Below, piece by piece: positions 32,547-41,230 of a DNA stretch of 45,315 bases. Made by a program: the position numbers and the translations under genes. The DNA is from Alistipes senegalensis (GTDB lineage: Bacteria; Bacteroidota; Bacteroidia; Bacteroidales; Rikenellaceae), in the NCBI GenBank assembly GCA_023664045.1, contig JAMPGH010000001.1, positions 793,072 through 838,386 of the forward strand, written 5' to 3'. Positions within the stretch are counted from its first letter, which is position 1. Every line of letters begins with the position of its first letter. The notes beneath the pieces were generated by a model that did not search any database, was not told where the DNA came from, and was given only the letters and a program-made list of their open reading frames with translations.

Positions 32547-33485
32547 ATGAACGAGAACAGAATGGAATACGATCCCTCGGATTTCGAGGAGGAAGACTAT
32601 CGGACTTCGGAACCCGAAGCCGACAAATCGATCCGCGGTTACCGCATCGTCATCATCATCCTTTCGGTGATTCTGGTGGCCCTGTCCGCGCTTTATTTCA
32701 GCATCCACCGGCAGCAGCAGCTCGACTACCGGTTGCTGCAGATCGACCGCGACTCGCTCCAGAGCGACCTCGGGCAGCTGATGACCGACTTCGACAACCT
32801 GCAAATCACCAACGACACCATTTCGGCCAACCTCAATTTCGAGCGCGAGCGCGCCGATTCGCTGATGGACCGGCTCAAGAAAGAACGCTCGTGGAGCCTC
32901 GCCAAGATCAAGCAGTATGAGAAGGAGGTCGGTACGCTGCGCAGCGTGATGTACGGATATATCAAGCAGATCGACTCGCTCAATACGCTCAACAAGAAGC
33001 TCATTCAGGAGAACGTCTCCTATCGCAAGGAGATCTCTTCGGCCCAGTTACGGGCCGACATGGCCGAAGAGAAGGCCGCCGAGCTGGACAATAAAGTCCG
33101 CGTCGGATCGGTGATCCGGGCCCGCGACATCCGCATGGCGGCTCTCAACGACAAGAGCAAGCCGGTGTCGCGCATCAAGAACGCGTCGCGTCTGCGCGTC
33201 GACTTCATCCTTTCGGCCAACGATCTGGCTTCTCCGGGTGAAAAAGCCGTCTATGTCCGCATCACTTCGCCCGACGGATATGTCCTGACGACCGATGCGA
33301 CGCCGACATTCGAATTCGAAGGCGGCCGTCTGCCTTACTCGGCCATGCGGGAAGTCGACTACCAGAATCAGGATCTCGAAGTAGGCATCTTCTTCAACAG
33401 CTCCGGATTTACGGCCGGCACCTACGGCATTCAGCTCTACTGCGAAGGCCGGATGATCGGAAGCACCGAAGTCGTGATGAAATAA
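32547..33485 (+). CDS. Inner-membrane coiled-coil protein of unknown function
   Basis: The protein has 312 residues from the ATG at 32547; an ATG at 32461 is in frame but gives a less typical beginning. The N-terminal 30 residues are acidic (DPSDFEEEDY). One membrane helix (about 35-53, IVIIILSVILVALSALYF) follows, then a long coiled coil (about 55-185) rich in Leu, Asp, Lys and Glu. A C-terminal beta-rich domain (about 200-312) contains an RVDFILSANDLASPGEKAVYVRI segment. The single helix and the length of the coil suggest a protein anchored in the inner membrane with its domain in the periplasm, but I do not recognise the family. It leads a four-gene run with VOC, Sua5 and thioesterase genes. 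Confidence 0.8.
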   Translation: MNENRMEYDPSDFEEEDYRTSEPEADKSIRGYRIVIIILSVILVALSALYFSIHRQQQLDYRLLQIDRDSLQSDLGQLMTDFDNLQITNDTISANLNFERERADSLMDRLKKERSWSLAKIKQYEKEVGTLRSVMYGYIKQIDSLNTLNKKLIQENVSYRKEISSAQLRADMAEEKAAELDNKVRVGSVIRARDIRMAALNDKSKPVSRIKNASRLRVDFILSANDLASPGEKAVYVRITSPDGYVLTTDATPTFEFEGGRLPYSAMREVDYQNQDLEVGIFFNSSGFTAGTYGIQLYCEGRMIGSTEVVMK

Positions 33486-33509
33486 CTTCGAAGAGCGGAG
33501 GCGTAAATT

Positions 33510-33887
33510 ATGGAGATCAAAAGCCGCTTCGACCACTTCAATATCAACGTCGCCGATCTGGACCGAAGTCTGGCGTTCTACGACAAGGCACTGGGACTGA
33601 AAGAGATCGGTCGCAAGGAGGCTGCCGACGGAAGTTTCGTGCTGGTCTATCTCGGCGACGGCGAAACCGGGTTCCGGCTCGAACTGACGTGGCTCCGGGA
33701 GCATGCGGGGGCCTATGAACTGGGCGAAAACGAAAGCCACCTCTGCATGCGGGTCGCCGGCGACTACGATGCCGTACGCGCCTGCCACCGCGAAATGGGG
33801 TGCATCTGCTACGAGAACCACGAAATGGGGCTCTACTTCATCGCCGATCCGGACGACTACTGGATCGAAATCTTACCGTTGAAATAA
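33510..33887 (+). CDS. VOC/glyoxalase-family protein
   Basis: The protein has 125 residues with the two beta-alpha-beta-beta-beta modules of the vicinal oxygen chelate fold. His9 in FDHFNINV and Glu121 in YWIEIL match metal ligands of glyoxalase I, and the module start LDRSLAFYDKALGLKE is typical. It is shorter than many lactoylglutathione lyases but within the range of single-domain members that work as dimers. It might detoxify methylglyoxal with a thiol other than glutathione; the substrate is uncertain. It lies between the coiled-coil protein and the Sua5-family gene with gaps of 24 and 2 bases. Confidence 0.86.
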   Translation: MEIKSRFDHFNINVADLDRSLAFYDKALGLKEIGRKEAADGSFVLVYLGDGETGFRLELTWLREHAGAYELGENESHLCMRVAGDYDAVRACHREMGCICYENHEMGLYFIADPDDYWIEILPLK

Positions 33888-33889
33888 CC

Positions 33890-34471
33890 ATGCAGCAACA
33901 AAACGCCATGCAGGAGGAGGTCGCGCAGGCCGTCGAAGTCCTGCGCCGGGGCGGCATCATCCTCTACCCGACGGACACGGTCTGGGGACTGGGGTGCGAT
34001 GCCACGAATCCCGAAGCCGTGGCGAAAATCTACCGGCTCAAGCAGAGCGAGAACAAAAAATCGATGCTGGTACTCTGCGCCTCGGCGGACATGGTCGTGC
34101 GTTATGTCGACCGTGCTCCCGGCATCGCATTCGAAGTGATGGAGCTGGCGACCAAGCCGCTGACTCTGATTCTGCCCGGAGCCGTGGGGGTCGCCGAAAA
34201 TCTCATCCCCGACGAGGGTACGCTCGGCGTGCGGGTTCCCGACCATGCTTTCTGCCTCCGGCTGCTCCGTGCGCTGGGCCGGCCGCTGGTCTCCACGTCG
34301 GCCAATATCTCGGGCGAGGAGACGCCCGCAGGGCTGCAGGACGTAGCCCGGGAGATCGTCGAGGGCGCAGACTTCGTAGTCAATCCCCGTTTCGAAGGCA
34401 AACCTACCCGCAAGGCGTCGTCGATCATCGCGTTCGGCGAAGGCGGCGAGGTGAAAATCATCCGCGACTGA
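33890..34471 (+). CDS. Sua5/YciO/YrdC-family L-threonylcarbamoyladenylate synthase
   Basis: The protein has 193 residues. The YrdC fold is recognised by YPTDTVWGLGCDA, KIYRLKQSENKKSM, the LTLILPG motif, LGVRVPDH and PLVSTSANISGE in order. It makes threonylcarbamoyl-AMP from threonine, bicarbonate and ATP, the first step of the t6A modification of ANN-decoding tRNAs. It has no C-terminal Sua5 domain, so it is the short bacterial type. The ATG at 33890 comes two bases after the VOC stop; a second ATG at 33908 is possible. The next gene starts in its stop codon. Confidence 0.93.
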   Translation: MQQQNAMQEEVAQAVEVLRRGGIILYPTDTVWGLGCDATNPEAVAKIYRLKQSENKKSMLVLCASADMVVRYVDRAPGIAFEVMELATKPLTLILPGAVGVAENLIPDEGTLGVRVPDHAFCLRLLRALGRPLVSTSANISGEETPAGLQDVAREIVEGADFVVNPRFEGKPTRKASSIIAFGEGGEVKIIRD

Positions 34472-34866
34472 TGGCCCGCCCGCTCATAACGCCTATTCAG
34501 AAACGTTTTGCGGACGTCGATGCGTTCCAGCATGTCAACAACGTCGCGCAACAGAACTATTTCGACATCGGCAAGGTGGACTATTACGAAAAGGTGCTGG
34601 GCGCCGAAGTGCTGTTGGGCGACCTGCGTATCCTTACCGCGTCGACCTCGACCTCCTACATGGGACAGATCCGTTTCTACGACGAAGTTCGCGTAACGAC
34701 CCTCTGCGAGAAAGTCGGCAACAAGAGCATCACCCTCCTGCAGCGGCTTCTCGTCGGCGACGAAGTGCGCTCGGAAAGCCGCTCCGTCATGGTCGTTTTC
34801 AACTTCGCGACGCAGCTCAGCGAACCCGTGCCCGAGGCGTGGCGCCGGCGGTTGCTGGCGGAATAA
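34471..34866 (+). CDS. Acyl-CoA thioesterase, hotdog fold (4HBT family)
   Basis: The protein has 131 residues. The 4-hydroxybenzoyl-CoA thioesterase motif DVDAFQHVNNVAQQNYF (15-31) contains the catalytic Asp17, followed by the long hotdog helix and the strands of one hotdog domain. It hydrolyses acyl-CoA or acyl-ACP thioesters in the cytosol; the natural acyl group is unknown. The ATG overlaps the TGA of the Sua5-family gene (TGATG), so the two are coupled. No strong terminator is visible between its stop and the proS promoter. Confidence 0.92.
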   Translation: MARPLITPIQKRFADVDAFQHVNNVAQQNYFDIGKVDYYEKVLGAEVLLGDLRILTASTSTSYMGQIRFYDEVRVTTLCEKVGNKSITLLQRLLVGDEVRSESRSVMVVFNFATQLSEPVPEAWRRRLLAE

Positions 34867-34949
34867 TCTTTTCGGGGCTCCGGGCCGTGCGTAATTCGGA
34901 GAATCGCCACTTTTTCTGCGCCGGGCTCTGAATTATGGATTATATTTTC

Positions 34950-34957
34950 TATTTTTG
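34950..34957 (+). promoter_or_regulatory. -7 box of proS
   Basis: TATTTTTG in an AT-rich stretch, 35 bases before the proS ATG. The -33 element is weak. Confidence 0.5.
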
Positions 34958-34992
34958 CGGCACGAAATCGCAAATACGGAAAAAATAGAGCT

Positions 34993-36477
34993 ATGGCAAA
35001 GGAACTCAAAGACCTGACCAAATCGGACGACAACTATTCGCAGTGGTACAACGATTTGGTAGTCAAGGCGGGACTGGCCGAGAACTCGGCCGTGCGCGGC
35101 TGCATGGTAATCAAACCCTACGGCTACGCCATCTGGGAGAAGATGCACGATGCACTGGACAAGATGTTCAAGGAGACGGGACACCAGAACGCTTATTTCC
35201 CGTTGTTCATTCCCAAATCGTTCTTCTCCAAAGAGGCCCATCATGTCGAAGGTTTCGCCAAAGAGTGCGCCGTCGTAACGCACTATCGGCTCAAGAACGA
35301 TCCCGAAGGCAAGGGTGTCGTCGTCGATCCCGATGCCAAGCTCGAAGAGGAGCTGATCGTGCGCCCCACCTCGGAGACCATCATCTGGAATACTTATAAG
35401 AATTGGATCCAGTCGTACCGCGACCTGCCGATTCTCTGCAATCAATGGGCCAACGTCGTACGCTGGGAGATGCGCACGCGGCTCTTTCTCCGCACGGCCG
35501 AATTCCTCTGGCAGGAGGGCCACACGGCCCATGCTACGCGCGAGGAGGCGATCGAGGAGGCTACGAAGATGATCCATGTCTACGAGCGTTTCGCTCAGGA
35601 GTGGATGGCCGTTCCGGTAGTCGTGGGACACAAGTCGCCCAACGAGCGCTTCGCCGGTGCCGAAGATACGCTCACTATCGAAGCGCTGATGCAGGACGGC
35701 AAGGCGCTGCAGAGCGGCACGTCGCACTTTCTGGGACAGAACTTCGCCAAAGCGTTCGACGTGCAGTATGTCAACAAGGAGGGCAAGCTCGAATACGTAT
35801 GGGCCACGTCGTGGGGCGTATCGACCCGCCTGATGGGCGCTCTGATTATGGCTCACTCGGATAACAACGGGCTCGTGCTGCCGCCGAAGCTGGCGCCGAT
35901 TCAGGTAGTCATGGTGCCGATCTACAAAACCGCCGAGCAGTTGTCCGAGATCGTGGCCCGCTTCGAGAAGATCGCCGCCGAGCTGCGAGCCAAAGGCATC
36001 AGCGTGAAGATCGACGACCGCGACAACGTGCGTCCCGGCTTCAAGTTCGCGGAATACGAACTCAAGGGCGTGCCCGTGCGCTTGGCCATGGGCGGCCGCG
36101 ACATGGAGAACGGCACCGTAGAACTCGTCCGCCGCGATACGCTCGAAAAGGAGACGCTCCCGCAGGAGGGGCTCGCAGAACGCATCGAGGGTCTGATGAC
36201 GGCTATTCAGGAAAACATCTTCCGCAAGGCGCTCGATTTCCGCAATTCGATGATTACGCGTGTCGATACGTGGGAAGAGTTCAAGCGTGTTCTCGACGAG
36301 AAGGGCGGCTTCATCTCGGCGCACTGGGACGGCACGGTCGAAACCGAGGTCGCCATCAAGGAGGCTACCAAAGCGACGATCCGCTGCATTCCGGTCGATG
36401 CCGAGGACGAAGAGGGCGCCTGCGTATTCTCCGGAAAGCCTTCGCATCGCCGCGTGCTTTTCGCCCGAAGCTATTGA
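34993..36477 (+). CDS. proS: Prolyl-tRNA synthetase, archaeal/eukaryotic type
   Basis: The enzyme (494 residues) charges tRNA-Pro with proline. The length and sequence fit the short type without the editing insertion of the common bacterial form (about 570 residues): [22 protein letters not shown] at the start, class II motif 2 in [24 protein letters not shown], motif 3 around [20 protein letters not shown], an anticodon-binding domain (about 300-400) and a C-terminal domain ending in RSY. The [14 protein letters not shown] proline pocket is intact. Bacteroidetes commonly carry this type. It stands alone with its own promoter. Confidence 0.95.
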   Translation: MAKELKDLTKSDDNYSQWYNDLVVKAGLAENSAVRGCMVIKPYGYAIWEKMHDALDKMFKETGHQNAYFPLFIPKSFFSKEAHHVEGFAKECAVVTHYRLKNDPEGKGVVVDPDAKLEEELIVRPTSETIIWNTYKNWIQSYRDLPILCNQWANVVRWEMRTRLFLRTAEFLWQEGHTAHATREEAIEEATKMIHVYERFAQEWMAVPVVVGHKSPNERFAGAEDTLTIEALMQDGKALQSGTSHFLGQNFAKAFDVQYVNKEGKLEYVWATSWGVSTRLMGALIMAHSDNNGLVLPPKLAPIQVVMVPIYKTAEQLSEIVARFEKIAAELRAKGISVKIDDRDNVRPGFKFAEYELKGVPVRLAMGGRDMENGTVELVRRDTLEKETLPQEGLAERIEGLMTAIQENIFRKALDFRNSMITRVDTWEEFKRVLDEKGGFISAHWDGTVETEVAIKEATKATIRCIPVDAEDEEGACVFSGKPSHRRVLFARSY

Positions 36478-36578
36478 TGCGATGCCGAGACGGCGGAGCG
36501 GAAACAACATACGGAAGTAGCCGAAAATCCAGTAACAGAGTAGGCACTCAACAAATTATTAACTCAAAAGGTTCTGTT

Positions 36579-36923
36579 ATGAATTGGTATTTGACAGTCA
36601 TCAAGGAACATTATGCGGACTTCAAGAGCCGTGCTCGTCGCAAGGAGTTCTGGATGTTCATGCTGATCAACTGGGTGATCGCCGTCGTTTTGGGCATCAT
36701 CGGCAGCCTGATCCACTTCGGGCTGCTCTCGTCGATCTACGGCCTCGCCGTGCTGGTTCCCTCCCTGAGCGTCGGCGTTCGCCGTCTGCACGACATGGGC
36801 AAGAGCGGCTGGTGGTACCTGATCTGCTTGGTTCCCGTGCTGGGCGCTATCTACCTGATCTACCTTTGGTGTCAGGACAGCCAGGCCGAAACCAACGAAT
36901 GGGGTGCCAATCCCAAAGCCTGA
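36579..36923 (+). CDS. DUF805 small inner-membrane protein
   Basis: The protein has 114 residues. The beginning (WYLTVIKEHYADFKSRARRKEFW) is the DUF805 signature, in which an aromatic, basic N-terminal stretch lies before three to four membrane helices (about 24-44, 50-66 and 80-98). VRRLHDMGKSGWWYL is the most conserved family motif and is complete here. The family is widespread in the inner membrane and its role is unknown. It sits 101 bases after proS and is followed by a strong terminator. Confidence 0.9.
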   Translation: MNWYLTVIKEHYADFKSRARRKEFWMFMLINWVIAVVLGIIGSLIHFGLLSSIYGLAVLVPSLSVGVRRLHDMGKSGWWYLICLVPVLGAIYLIYLWCQDSQAETNEWGANPKA

Positions 36924-36964
36924 TCCCGCTGTATCCGCGCCCGGCGCGGACAGAAAAAGTCGAA

Positions 36965-36997
36965 GAGTTCCGGCCATCGGGCCGGAACTCTTTTTTT
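36965..36997 (+). terminator. Strong intrinsic terminator after the DUF805 gene
   Basis: A ten-base-pair GC-rich stem (36965-36974 with 36981-36990), extendable inward, followed by seven T residues. The following gap up to 37352 has no gene; it holds the sigma-factor promoter described next. Confidence 0.88.
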
Positions 36998-37190
36998 CAA
37001 GGAACGGGGACTGCGGCAAGCCCCTCCCCAACGATTTTCCGGTTCATCCGCCGATCGGGTCGTTTCACCGCCGCTCCGACGATCGGTATCGCCGATGAAA
37101 ATTCCGCTGCCGACGCATTCTCGGCATGTTATTTGCTCCTCAGGCGAGCGGGAAAAGGAGTCCGGACGGATTCGAACGGAGTAGAAGCGA

Positions 37191-37222
37191 TTTGGTTTTC
37201 TCGGAAAAAGTGTTTATCTTGC
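37191..37222 (+). promoter_or_regulatory. Candidate promoter of the ECF sigma-factor gene
   Basis: TTTG at 37191-37194, a 20-base spacer and TATCTTGC at 37215-37222, one base off the consensus. The leader would be about 125 bases. A Shine-Dalgarno-like AAGGAGAAG lies at 37341-37349, unusual for this phylum. Confidence 0.5.
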
Positions 37223-37352
37223 CAACGCAGAAGTGCTCCGGATAGGGTATCCGAAGCCTCCGGCGCTGCTTTTCAACGACATTTTTCACCTCTAAAACGG
37301 ATTGCCTATCGGAACGGAATTCTACTCTTTGTAACCAATTAAGGAGAAGAGT

Positions 37353-37934
37353 ATGAACGTGCAGTCAAACGACCGGGCATTGCTCGACCGCTATCTTTCG
37401 GGGGACCGGAACGCCATTTCGCAACTCATCGAACGCCACAGCCGGCGTGTGCGCGATTACATCCGCATGATGGTCAAGGACCGCGACGCGGCCGAAGATA
37501 TTTTTCAGGAGACATTCATCAAAGCCGTGCGCGTCATCGACGAAGGCCGCTATACCGACAACGGGAAGTTCCTCTCGTGGATTCTGCGCATCGCCCACAA
37601 TCAGGTGATCGACTACTTTCGGGCGCGGCGACAGGAGAAAGCTGTCAACGAGGCCGACTCGGGTTACGATGTTTTCGGCACCCTCCGGCTCGCGGAGAAG
37701 ACCATCGAGGACGATCTGGTCGCCGACCAGACCTGTCGGGAAATTCGGGCGCTGGTGGAGATGCTGCCCGCCGAACAGCGCGAAGTCGTCATGATGCGCT
37801 ACTTCTCGGGACTGAGTTTCAAGGAAATCGCCGAACAAACGGGGGTCAGCATCAACACGGCGTTGGGACGCATGCGTTACGCCCTGATCAACATGCGGCG
37901 GATGATAAAAGAAAAAAACATGATATTGTGCTGA
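37353..37934 (+). CDS. ECF-type RNA polymerase sigma factor
   Basis: The protein has 193 residues. Sigma region 2 spans about residues 12-90, with DAAEDIFQETFIKAV for core binding and the promoter-melting WILRIAHNQVIDYFRARRQ. Region 4 spans about 130-185, with LPAEQREVVMMRYFSGLSFKEIAEQTGVSINTALGRMRYA as the helix-turn-helix. The acidic linker lies between. It directs RNA polymerase to a set of promoters I cannot identify. No classical anti-sigma factor with a membrane helix is adjacent; instead a 49-residue acidic protein follows 64 bases later. Confidence 0.93.
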   Translation: MNVQSNDRALLDRYLSGDRNAISQLIERHSRRVRDYIRMMVKDRDAAEDIFQETFIKAVRVIDEGRYTDNGKFLSWILRIAHNQVIDYFRARRQEKAVNEADSGYDVFGTLRLAEKTIEDDLVADQTCREIRALVEMLPAEQREVVMMRYFSGLSFKEIAEQTGVSINTALGRMRYALINMRRMIKEKNMILC

Positions 37935-37998
37935 GTTCTGCACAATATTCGCGCAGTTCGCTGCGTTATTCGGATAACAACATAAACAAGGAACGCCT

Positions 37999-38148
37999 AT
38001 GGAGGATCTTGACAAAACCGAAATCTCCGACAGTGCCATTTCCGAGGACGACGAACTGATGATGAAAGAGGTGATTCAGGGCGATGCGGATCTCTATTTT
38101 CTGCACCACTATCTTTCGGACGTGCTTCGACCCGGAGATGATTTCTAA
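37999..38148 (+). CDS. Small acidic protein of 49 residues next to the sigma factor
   Basis: An ATG at 37999 opens a 50-codon frame ending in TAA at 38146. The product is strongly acidic in its first half (MEDLDKTEISDSAISEDDEL), then MMKEVIQGDADLYFLHHYLSD and a short end. It has no membrane helix or cysteine motif. Codon use fits the neighbours and the frame begins soon after the sigma gene on the same strand, so co-expression is likely. It could be a soluble anti-sigma or accessory peptide, but I do not recognise it and this is inference. Confidence 0.65.
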   Translation: MEDLDKTEISDSAISEDDELMMKEVIQGDADLYFLHHYLSDVLRPGDDF

Positions 38149-38245
38149 AGTGCGATCCGATGATTCCCGGTTGCCGAACGGAGAGCGGCAGCCTGTTTCG
38201 GGAGGAGATCGCGATTGCCTTTTTCAGGGTTAATTTTTGATGGAG

Positions 38246-38271
38246 AAAGGAACCGGATGACCGGTTCCTTT
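38246..38271 (+). terminator. Terminator after the sigma-factor/small-protein unit
   Basis: A perfect 11-base-pair stem AAAGGAACCGG / CCGGTTCCTTT with ATGA loop. The tail after it has few T residues, but the T-rich end of the stem helps. Confidence 0.65.
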
Positions 38272-38297
38272 CGTTTCGGGACGACACGTCGGACCGT

Positions 38298-38327
38298 AAA
38301 AAAGCGGGAGAGGAACACCTCTCCCGC
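38298..38327 (-). terminator. Terminator after the HdeD-like gene
   Basis: A perfect ten-base-pair stem (38304-38313 with 38318-38327) followed on the minus strand by six T residues, 20 bases past the gene's stop. Confidence 0.85.
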
Positions 38328-38347
38328 CTGCGTTTTAGCCGCGGCCG

Positions 38348-38938
38348 TCAACAGCCGCCCTTCGTCAGACAGCGATGCGAATCTTTCAGTTGGAAGGCCA
38401 GCGACAGGGCCGCCGCACCGCCGAAAAGCAATCCGACGCCGACCCATGCGACCACGACCGCCGTGCCGAATACCAACGGCCGGAACAACACCCAGAGCGC
38501 ACACAGCAGCAACAGCACGCCGCAGGCGATCGTCCAACCCGAGCCGGAGACTTCCAGCGCCCGCATGTCGCCGCCCAGACCGATGGTGCTGAACGCGCGG
38601 AACAGCAGCCAAAATCCCAGCACGACCGGCAGAATCGCGGCCGACAACGCCACATTGAAGATCAGAATCAGACCCAGAATGATCTGGATGACACCGCCGG
38701 CCAGCATCCAGCCGCGTCCCGTGATAAAATGGTCGTTCGTCGCCGAGATCACCACCTCCAGTATGCCGGAAGCCAGAATCACCCAGCCGAAGATCACCGC
38801 CATGCTCGTGTAACTCTGAGCAGGATAGGCGAATACGAGAATGCCGAGCACAACCAGCGCGATGCCGATCAGAAGCATCAGCCACCAATAACGCACGGTC
38901 TGTTTCGATCGTTCGATCAATACGTTGACATTTTTCAT
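38348..38938 (-). CDS. HdeD/DUF308-family membrane protein
   Basis: The protein has 196 residues with six predicted membrane helices in three pairs, and YWWLMLLIGIALVVLGILVFAYP at the start is characteristic. The repeating G-x-x-x-ILGLILIF pattern of the family is present in the second and third pairs. HdeD in enteric bacteria is tied to acid resistance; in other groups the role is unknown. The C-terminus is short and cytosolic with a terminal KGGC. The upstream in-frame extension to 38989 is Arg- and Cys-rich and unlikely. No TAnnTTTG box is seen before it. Confidence 0.88.
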   Translation of the reverse strand: MKNVNVLIERSKQTVRYWWLMLLIGIALVVLGILVFAYPAQSYTSMAVIFGWVILASGILEVVISATNDHFITGRGWMLAGGVIQIILGLILIFNVALSAAILPVVLGFWLLFRAFSTIGLGGDMRALEVSGSGWTIACGVLLLLCALWVLFRPLVFGTAVVVAWVGVGLLFGGAAALSLAFQLKDSHRCLTKGGC

Positions 38939-39074
38939 AACGAGTTTTTTACATGGTTTCCGTCCTCTCCGGCAATTCGCGTGCCGCATATCTTCCGGGC
39001 GGCATTCCGAGGCCGGACCGAGGCTTTTGCGGGAGGTTCCGAACGGAGAATGGCCGGAATTGCGAAAAATTTGT

Positions 39075-39082
39075 TACTTTTG
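39075..39082 (+). promoter_or_regulatory. -7 box of fabI
   Basis: TACTTTTG on the plus strand, 25 bases before the fabI ATG. The only TTG nearby is too close to be a normal -33 element. Confidence 0.5.
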
Positions 39083-39106
39083 TCCCCGATTCAAAACGGA
39101 AAAACT

Positions 39107-39976
39107 ATGGCATCACAACTACTCAAAGGAAAGAAAGGTCTGATTTTCGGAGCGCTCAACGAACACTCCATCGCATGGAAGGTCGCAGAACGGGCCGTCG
39201 AAGAGGGCGCCGAAATCGTACTCACCAATACTGCCGTTTCGATCCGCATGGGCACTATCGGCGAGCTGGCCAAAAAGTGCAATACCGTGGTCATCCCGGC
39301 CGACGCCACCAGCGTCGAAGATCTGGAAACGCTCATCGACAAGACGATGGAGCACTTCGGAGGCCGTTTCGACTTCATGCTCCACTCGATCGGCATGTCG
39401 CCCAACGTCCGCAAAGGCCGCACCTACGACGATCTCGATTACGACTACCTCTCCAAGACGCTCGACATTTCGGCGATCTCGTTCCACAAGGCCATTCAGG
39501 TAGCGCGCAAGAAGGACGCTATCAACGAGTGGGGCTCGATCGTGGCTCTCAGCTACATCGCTGCGCAGCGCACCCTCTACGGCTACAACGACATGGCCGA
39601 TGCGAAAGCCCTGCTGGAGTCGATCGCCCGCAGCTTCGGCTACATCTACGGCCGCGAGAAGCATGTGCGCATCAATACCGTATCGCAGTCGCCGACGCAG
39701 ACCACGGCCGGCAGCGGCGTGTTGGGGCTGGGCGATCTGATGTCGTTCGCCGAAAGCATGTCGCCGCTGGGCAACGCCACGGCCGAAGACTGCGCCGACT
39801 ATGTGCTGACGCTCTTTTCCGACTTCACGCGCAAGGTTACCATGCAGAACCTCTTCCATGACGGCGGCTTTTCGTCGATGGGCATGTCGCGCCGTGCCAT
39901 GCGGACCTACGAAAAGGGCATGCGTTTCGACGACGTGCATCAGAACCAGTATCCTTTCGGACAGAAAGAGGAGTAA
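39107..39976 (+). CDS. fabI: Enoyl-[acyl-carrier-protein] reductase (FabI type)
   Basis: The enzyme (289 residues) performs the last reduction in each round of fatty-acid elongation with NADH. It is a short-chain dehydrogenase with GKKGLIFGALNEHSIAWKVA binding the cofactor, SIGMSPN at the start of the active site, and the FabI-type catalytic pair Tyr160-x6-Lys167 in YNDMADAKA, preceded by Tyr150. The substrate loop SQSPTQTTAGSGV follows. The C-terminus is some 25 residues longer than E. coli FabI and ends in a polar tail. The start ATG gives the usual family beginning; the long upstream open frame covers the HdeD-like gene on the other strand and is not coding. Confidence 0.95.
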   Translation: MASQLLKGKKGLIFGALNEHSIAWKVAERAVEEGAEIVLTNTAVSIRMGTIGELAKKCNTVVIPADATSVEDLETLIDKTMEHFGGRFDFMLHSIGMSPNVRKGRTYDDLDYDYLSKTLDISAISFHKAIQVARKKDAINEWGSIVALSYIAAQRTLYGYNDMADAKALLESIARSFGYIYGREKHVRINTVSQSPTQTTAGSGVLGLGDLMSFAESMSPLGNATAEDCADYVLTLFSDFTRKVTMQNLFHDGGFSSMGMSRRAMRTYEKGMRFDDVHQNQYPFGQKEE

Positions 39977-40000
39977 TCCTCGACCGGAGAGAGATAAGCA

Positions 40001-40034
40001 AAGAGGCGGGACCTTTCAAGGTTCCGCCTCTTTT
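40001..40034 (+). terminator. Terminator of fabI
   Basis: A stem of about 13 base pairs with one mismatch (AAGAGGCGG...CCGCCTCTT) followed by a short T run, 25 bases past the fabI stop. Confidence 0.8.
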
Positions 40035-40073
40035 CGATAAATAGTGAAAAATGAATAATTTTTCATTTTTAAT

Positions 40074-41225
40074 TCAATATTGGTGTCCTCCTTCCTTCAG
40101 CTCCTCCTTTGTCAGAGGACGGCGGTTGATCGCCCGCCAAGCATACCAGATATAGGCCGCCACGAAAGGTATCAACAACGATACATAGGCCATCGCCCGC
40201 AGCGTGAAGAGGCTCGACGACGAGTTGCGAATCGTCAGCGAGGATTGCATGTCGGCCAGCGAGGGATAGTAAGCCGTATTGTTCCAACCCGCGCAAAGCA
40301 GCAGCGCCAGTACGGCCAGCACCGTACCGATGCCGCCCGGCCAGATCGCCCGGCGGTTTCCGCACCAGCCCAGCCATATGCTCCACAGCACCGATACGAC
40401 TCCGAGCAGCAGCACGACCGTTACATAGGGCATCTCCAGCAGGTTGTGCAGATACTTGTAGGGTTCCGCCGCGATCGTCCCCGTGGTCGGGTCGGCCGCA
40501 TAACCCGTAGCGAAGAGCAGCCGTACCAGCCATGCCACGAAGCAGACCACGAATCCGACGGCGAAGAGCAGCATCCGTTTGCGGGCCCGCTCGACGAAGA
40601 GTTCATCGTCGACGCTGTTCATGAAATACTGGCACGCCAGCATCATCGCCAGCAGCGTTACGGCAATGCCCAATACGAGGTTCCAGCCGTTGGCCAGCGC
40701 ATCGAGACCGTGCCACGGCGTCGCCCACTGCGAAATCACGACGCTGCCGTTTGCGGCCGCATGGGCCAGATTGAGCCGGTCGACCGTAAAGGGCGCTCCC
40801 GTAAAGAGGGTCGAGACGGCCGTACCCAAAAGCAGCGGACCCAAGATGCCGTTGATGAGCAGAAAGGCGTTGAACGTCTTTTCGCCCAACAGGTTCGCGG
40901 GTTTGCGGCGATATTCATAAGCTACGGCCTGCAGTACGAAGCAGAGCAGGATAGCCATCCATACGTAGAACGCTCCGCCGAACGAGGTGGAATAGAAGAA
41001 CGGGAACGACGCGAAGAACGCCCCACCGAACGTTACGAGCGTGGTGAAGGTAAATTCCCACTTGCGGCCCATTGCGTTGATGACCAGATTGCGTTCCTCG
41101 TCGCTGCGGCCGAGTACGTACAGCAATGCCTGTCCTCCCTGCACGAAGAGCAGGAAAACCAGCAGCGCCCCCAGCAGGGCGATCAGAAACCACCAGTAAT
41201 TCTGTAAGAAAGTCAGCGTATCCAT
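40074..41225 (-). CDS. cydB: Cytochrome bd ubiquinol oxidase subunit II
   Basis: The protein has 383 residues and about eight to nine membrane helices. The N-terminal YWWFLIALLGALLVFLLFVQGGQALL is characteristic of CydB, and LGRSDEERNLVINAMGRKWE shows the conserved loop after helix 1. It pairs with CydA to form the bd quinol oxidase that reduces oxygen with high affinity and without pumping protons. In Bacteroidales this lets the cell remove or use traces of oxygen. The start follows the cydA stop by five bases. An AT-rich hairpin just beyond its stop (40048-40072) may end the transcript. Confidence 0.94.
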   Translation of the reverse strand: MDTLTFLQNYWWFLIALLGALLVFLLFVQGGQALLYVLGRSDEERNLVINAMGRKWEFTFTTLVTFGGAFFASFPFFYSTSFGGAFYVWMAILLCFVLQAVAYEYRRKPANLLGEKTFNAFLLINGILGPLLLGTAVSTLFTGAPFTVDRLNLAHAAANGSVVISQWATPWHGLDALANGWNLVLGIAVTLLAMMLACQYFMNSVDDELFVERARKRMLLFAVGFVVCFVAWLVRLLFATGYAADPTTGTIAAEPYKYLHNLLEMPYVTVVLLLGVVSVLWSIWLGWCGNRRAIWPGGIGTVLAVLALLLCAGWNNTAYYPSLADMQSSLTIRNSSSSLFTLRAMAYVSLLIPFVAAYIWYAWRAINRRPLTKEELKEGGHQY

Positions 41226-41230
41226 AAGTC

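Noticed and set aside
37141-37200. A stretch with GGATTCGAACGG that recalls a tRNA T-loop
   Set aside because: No acceptor, anticodon or D stems can be formed around it.
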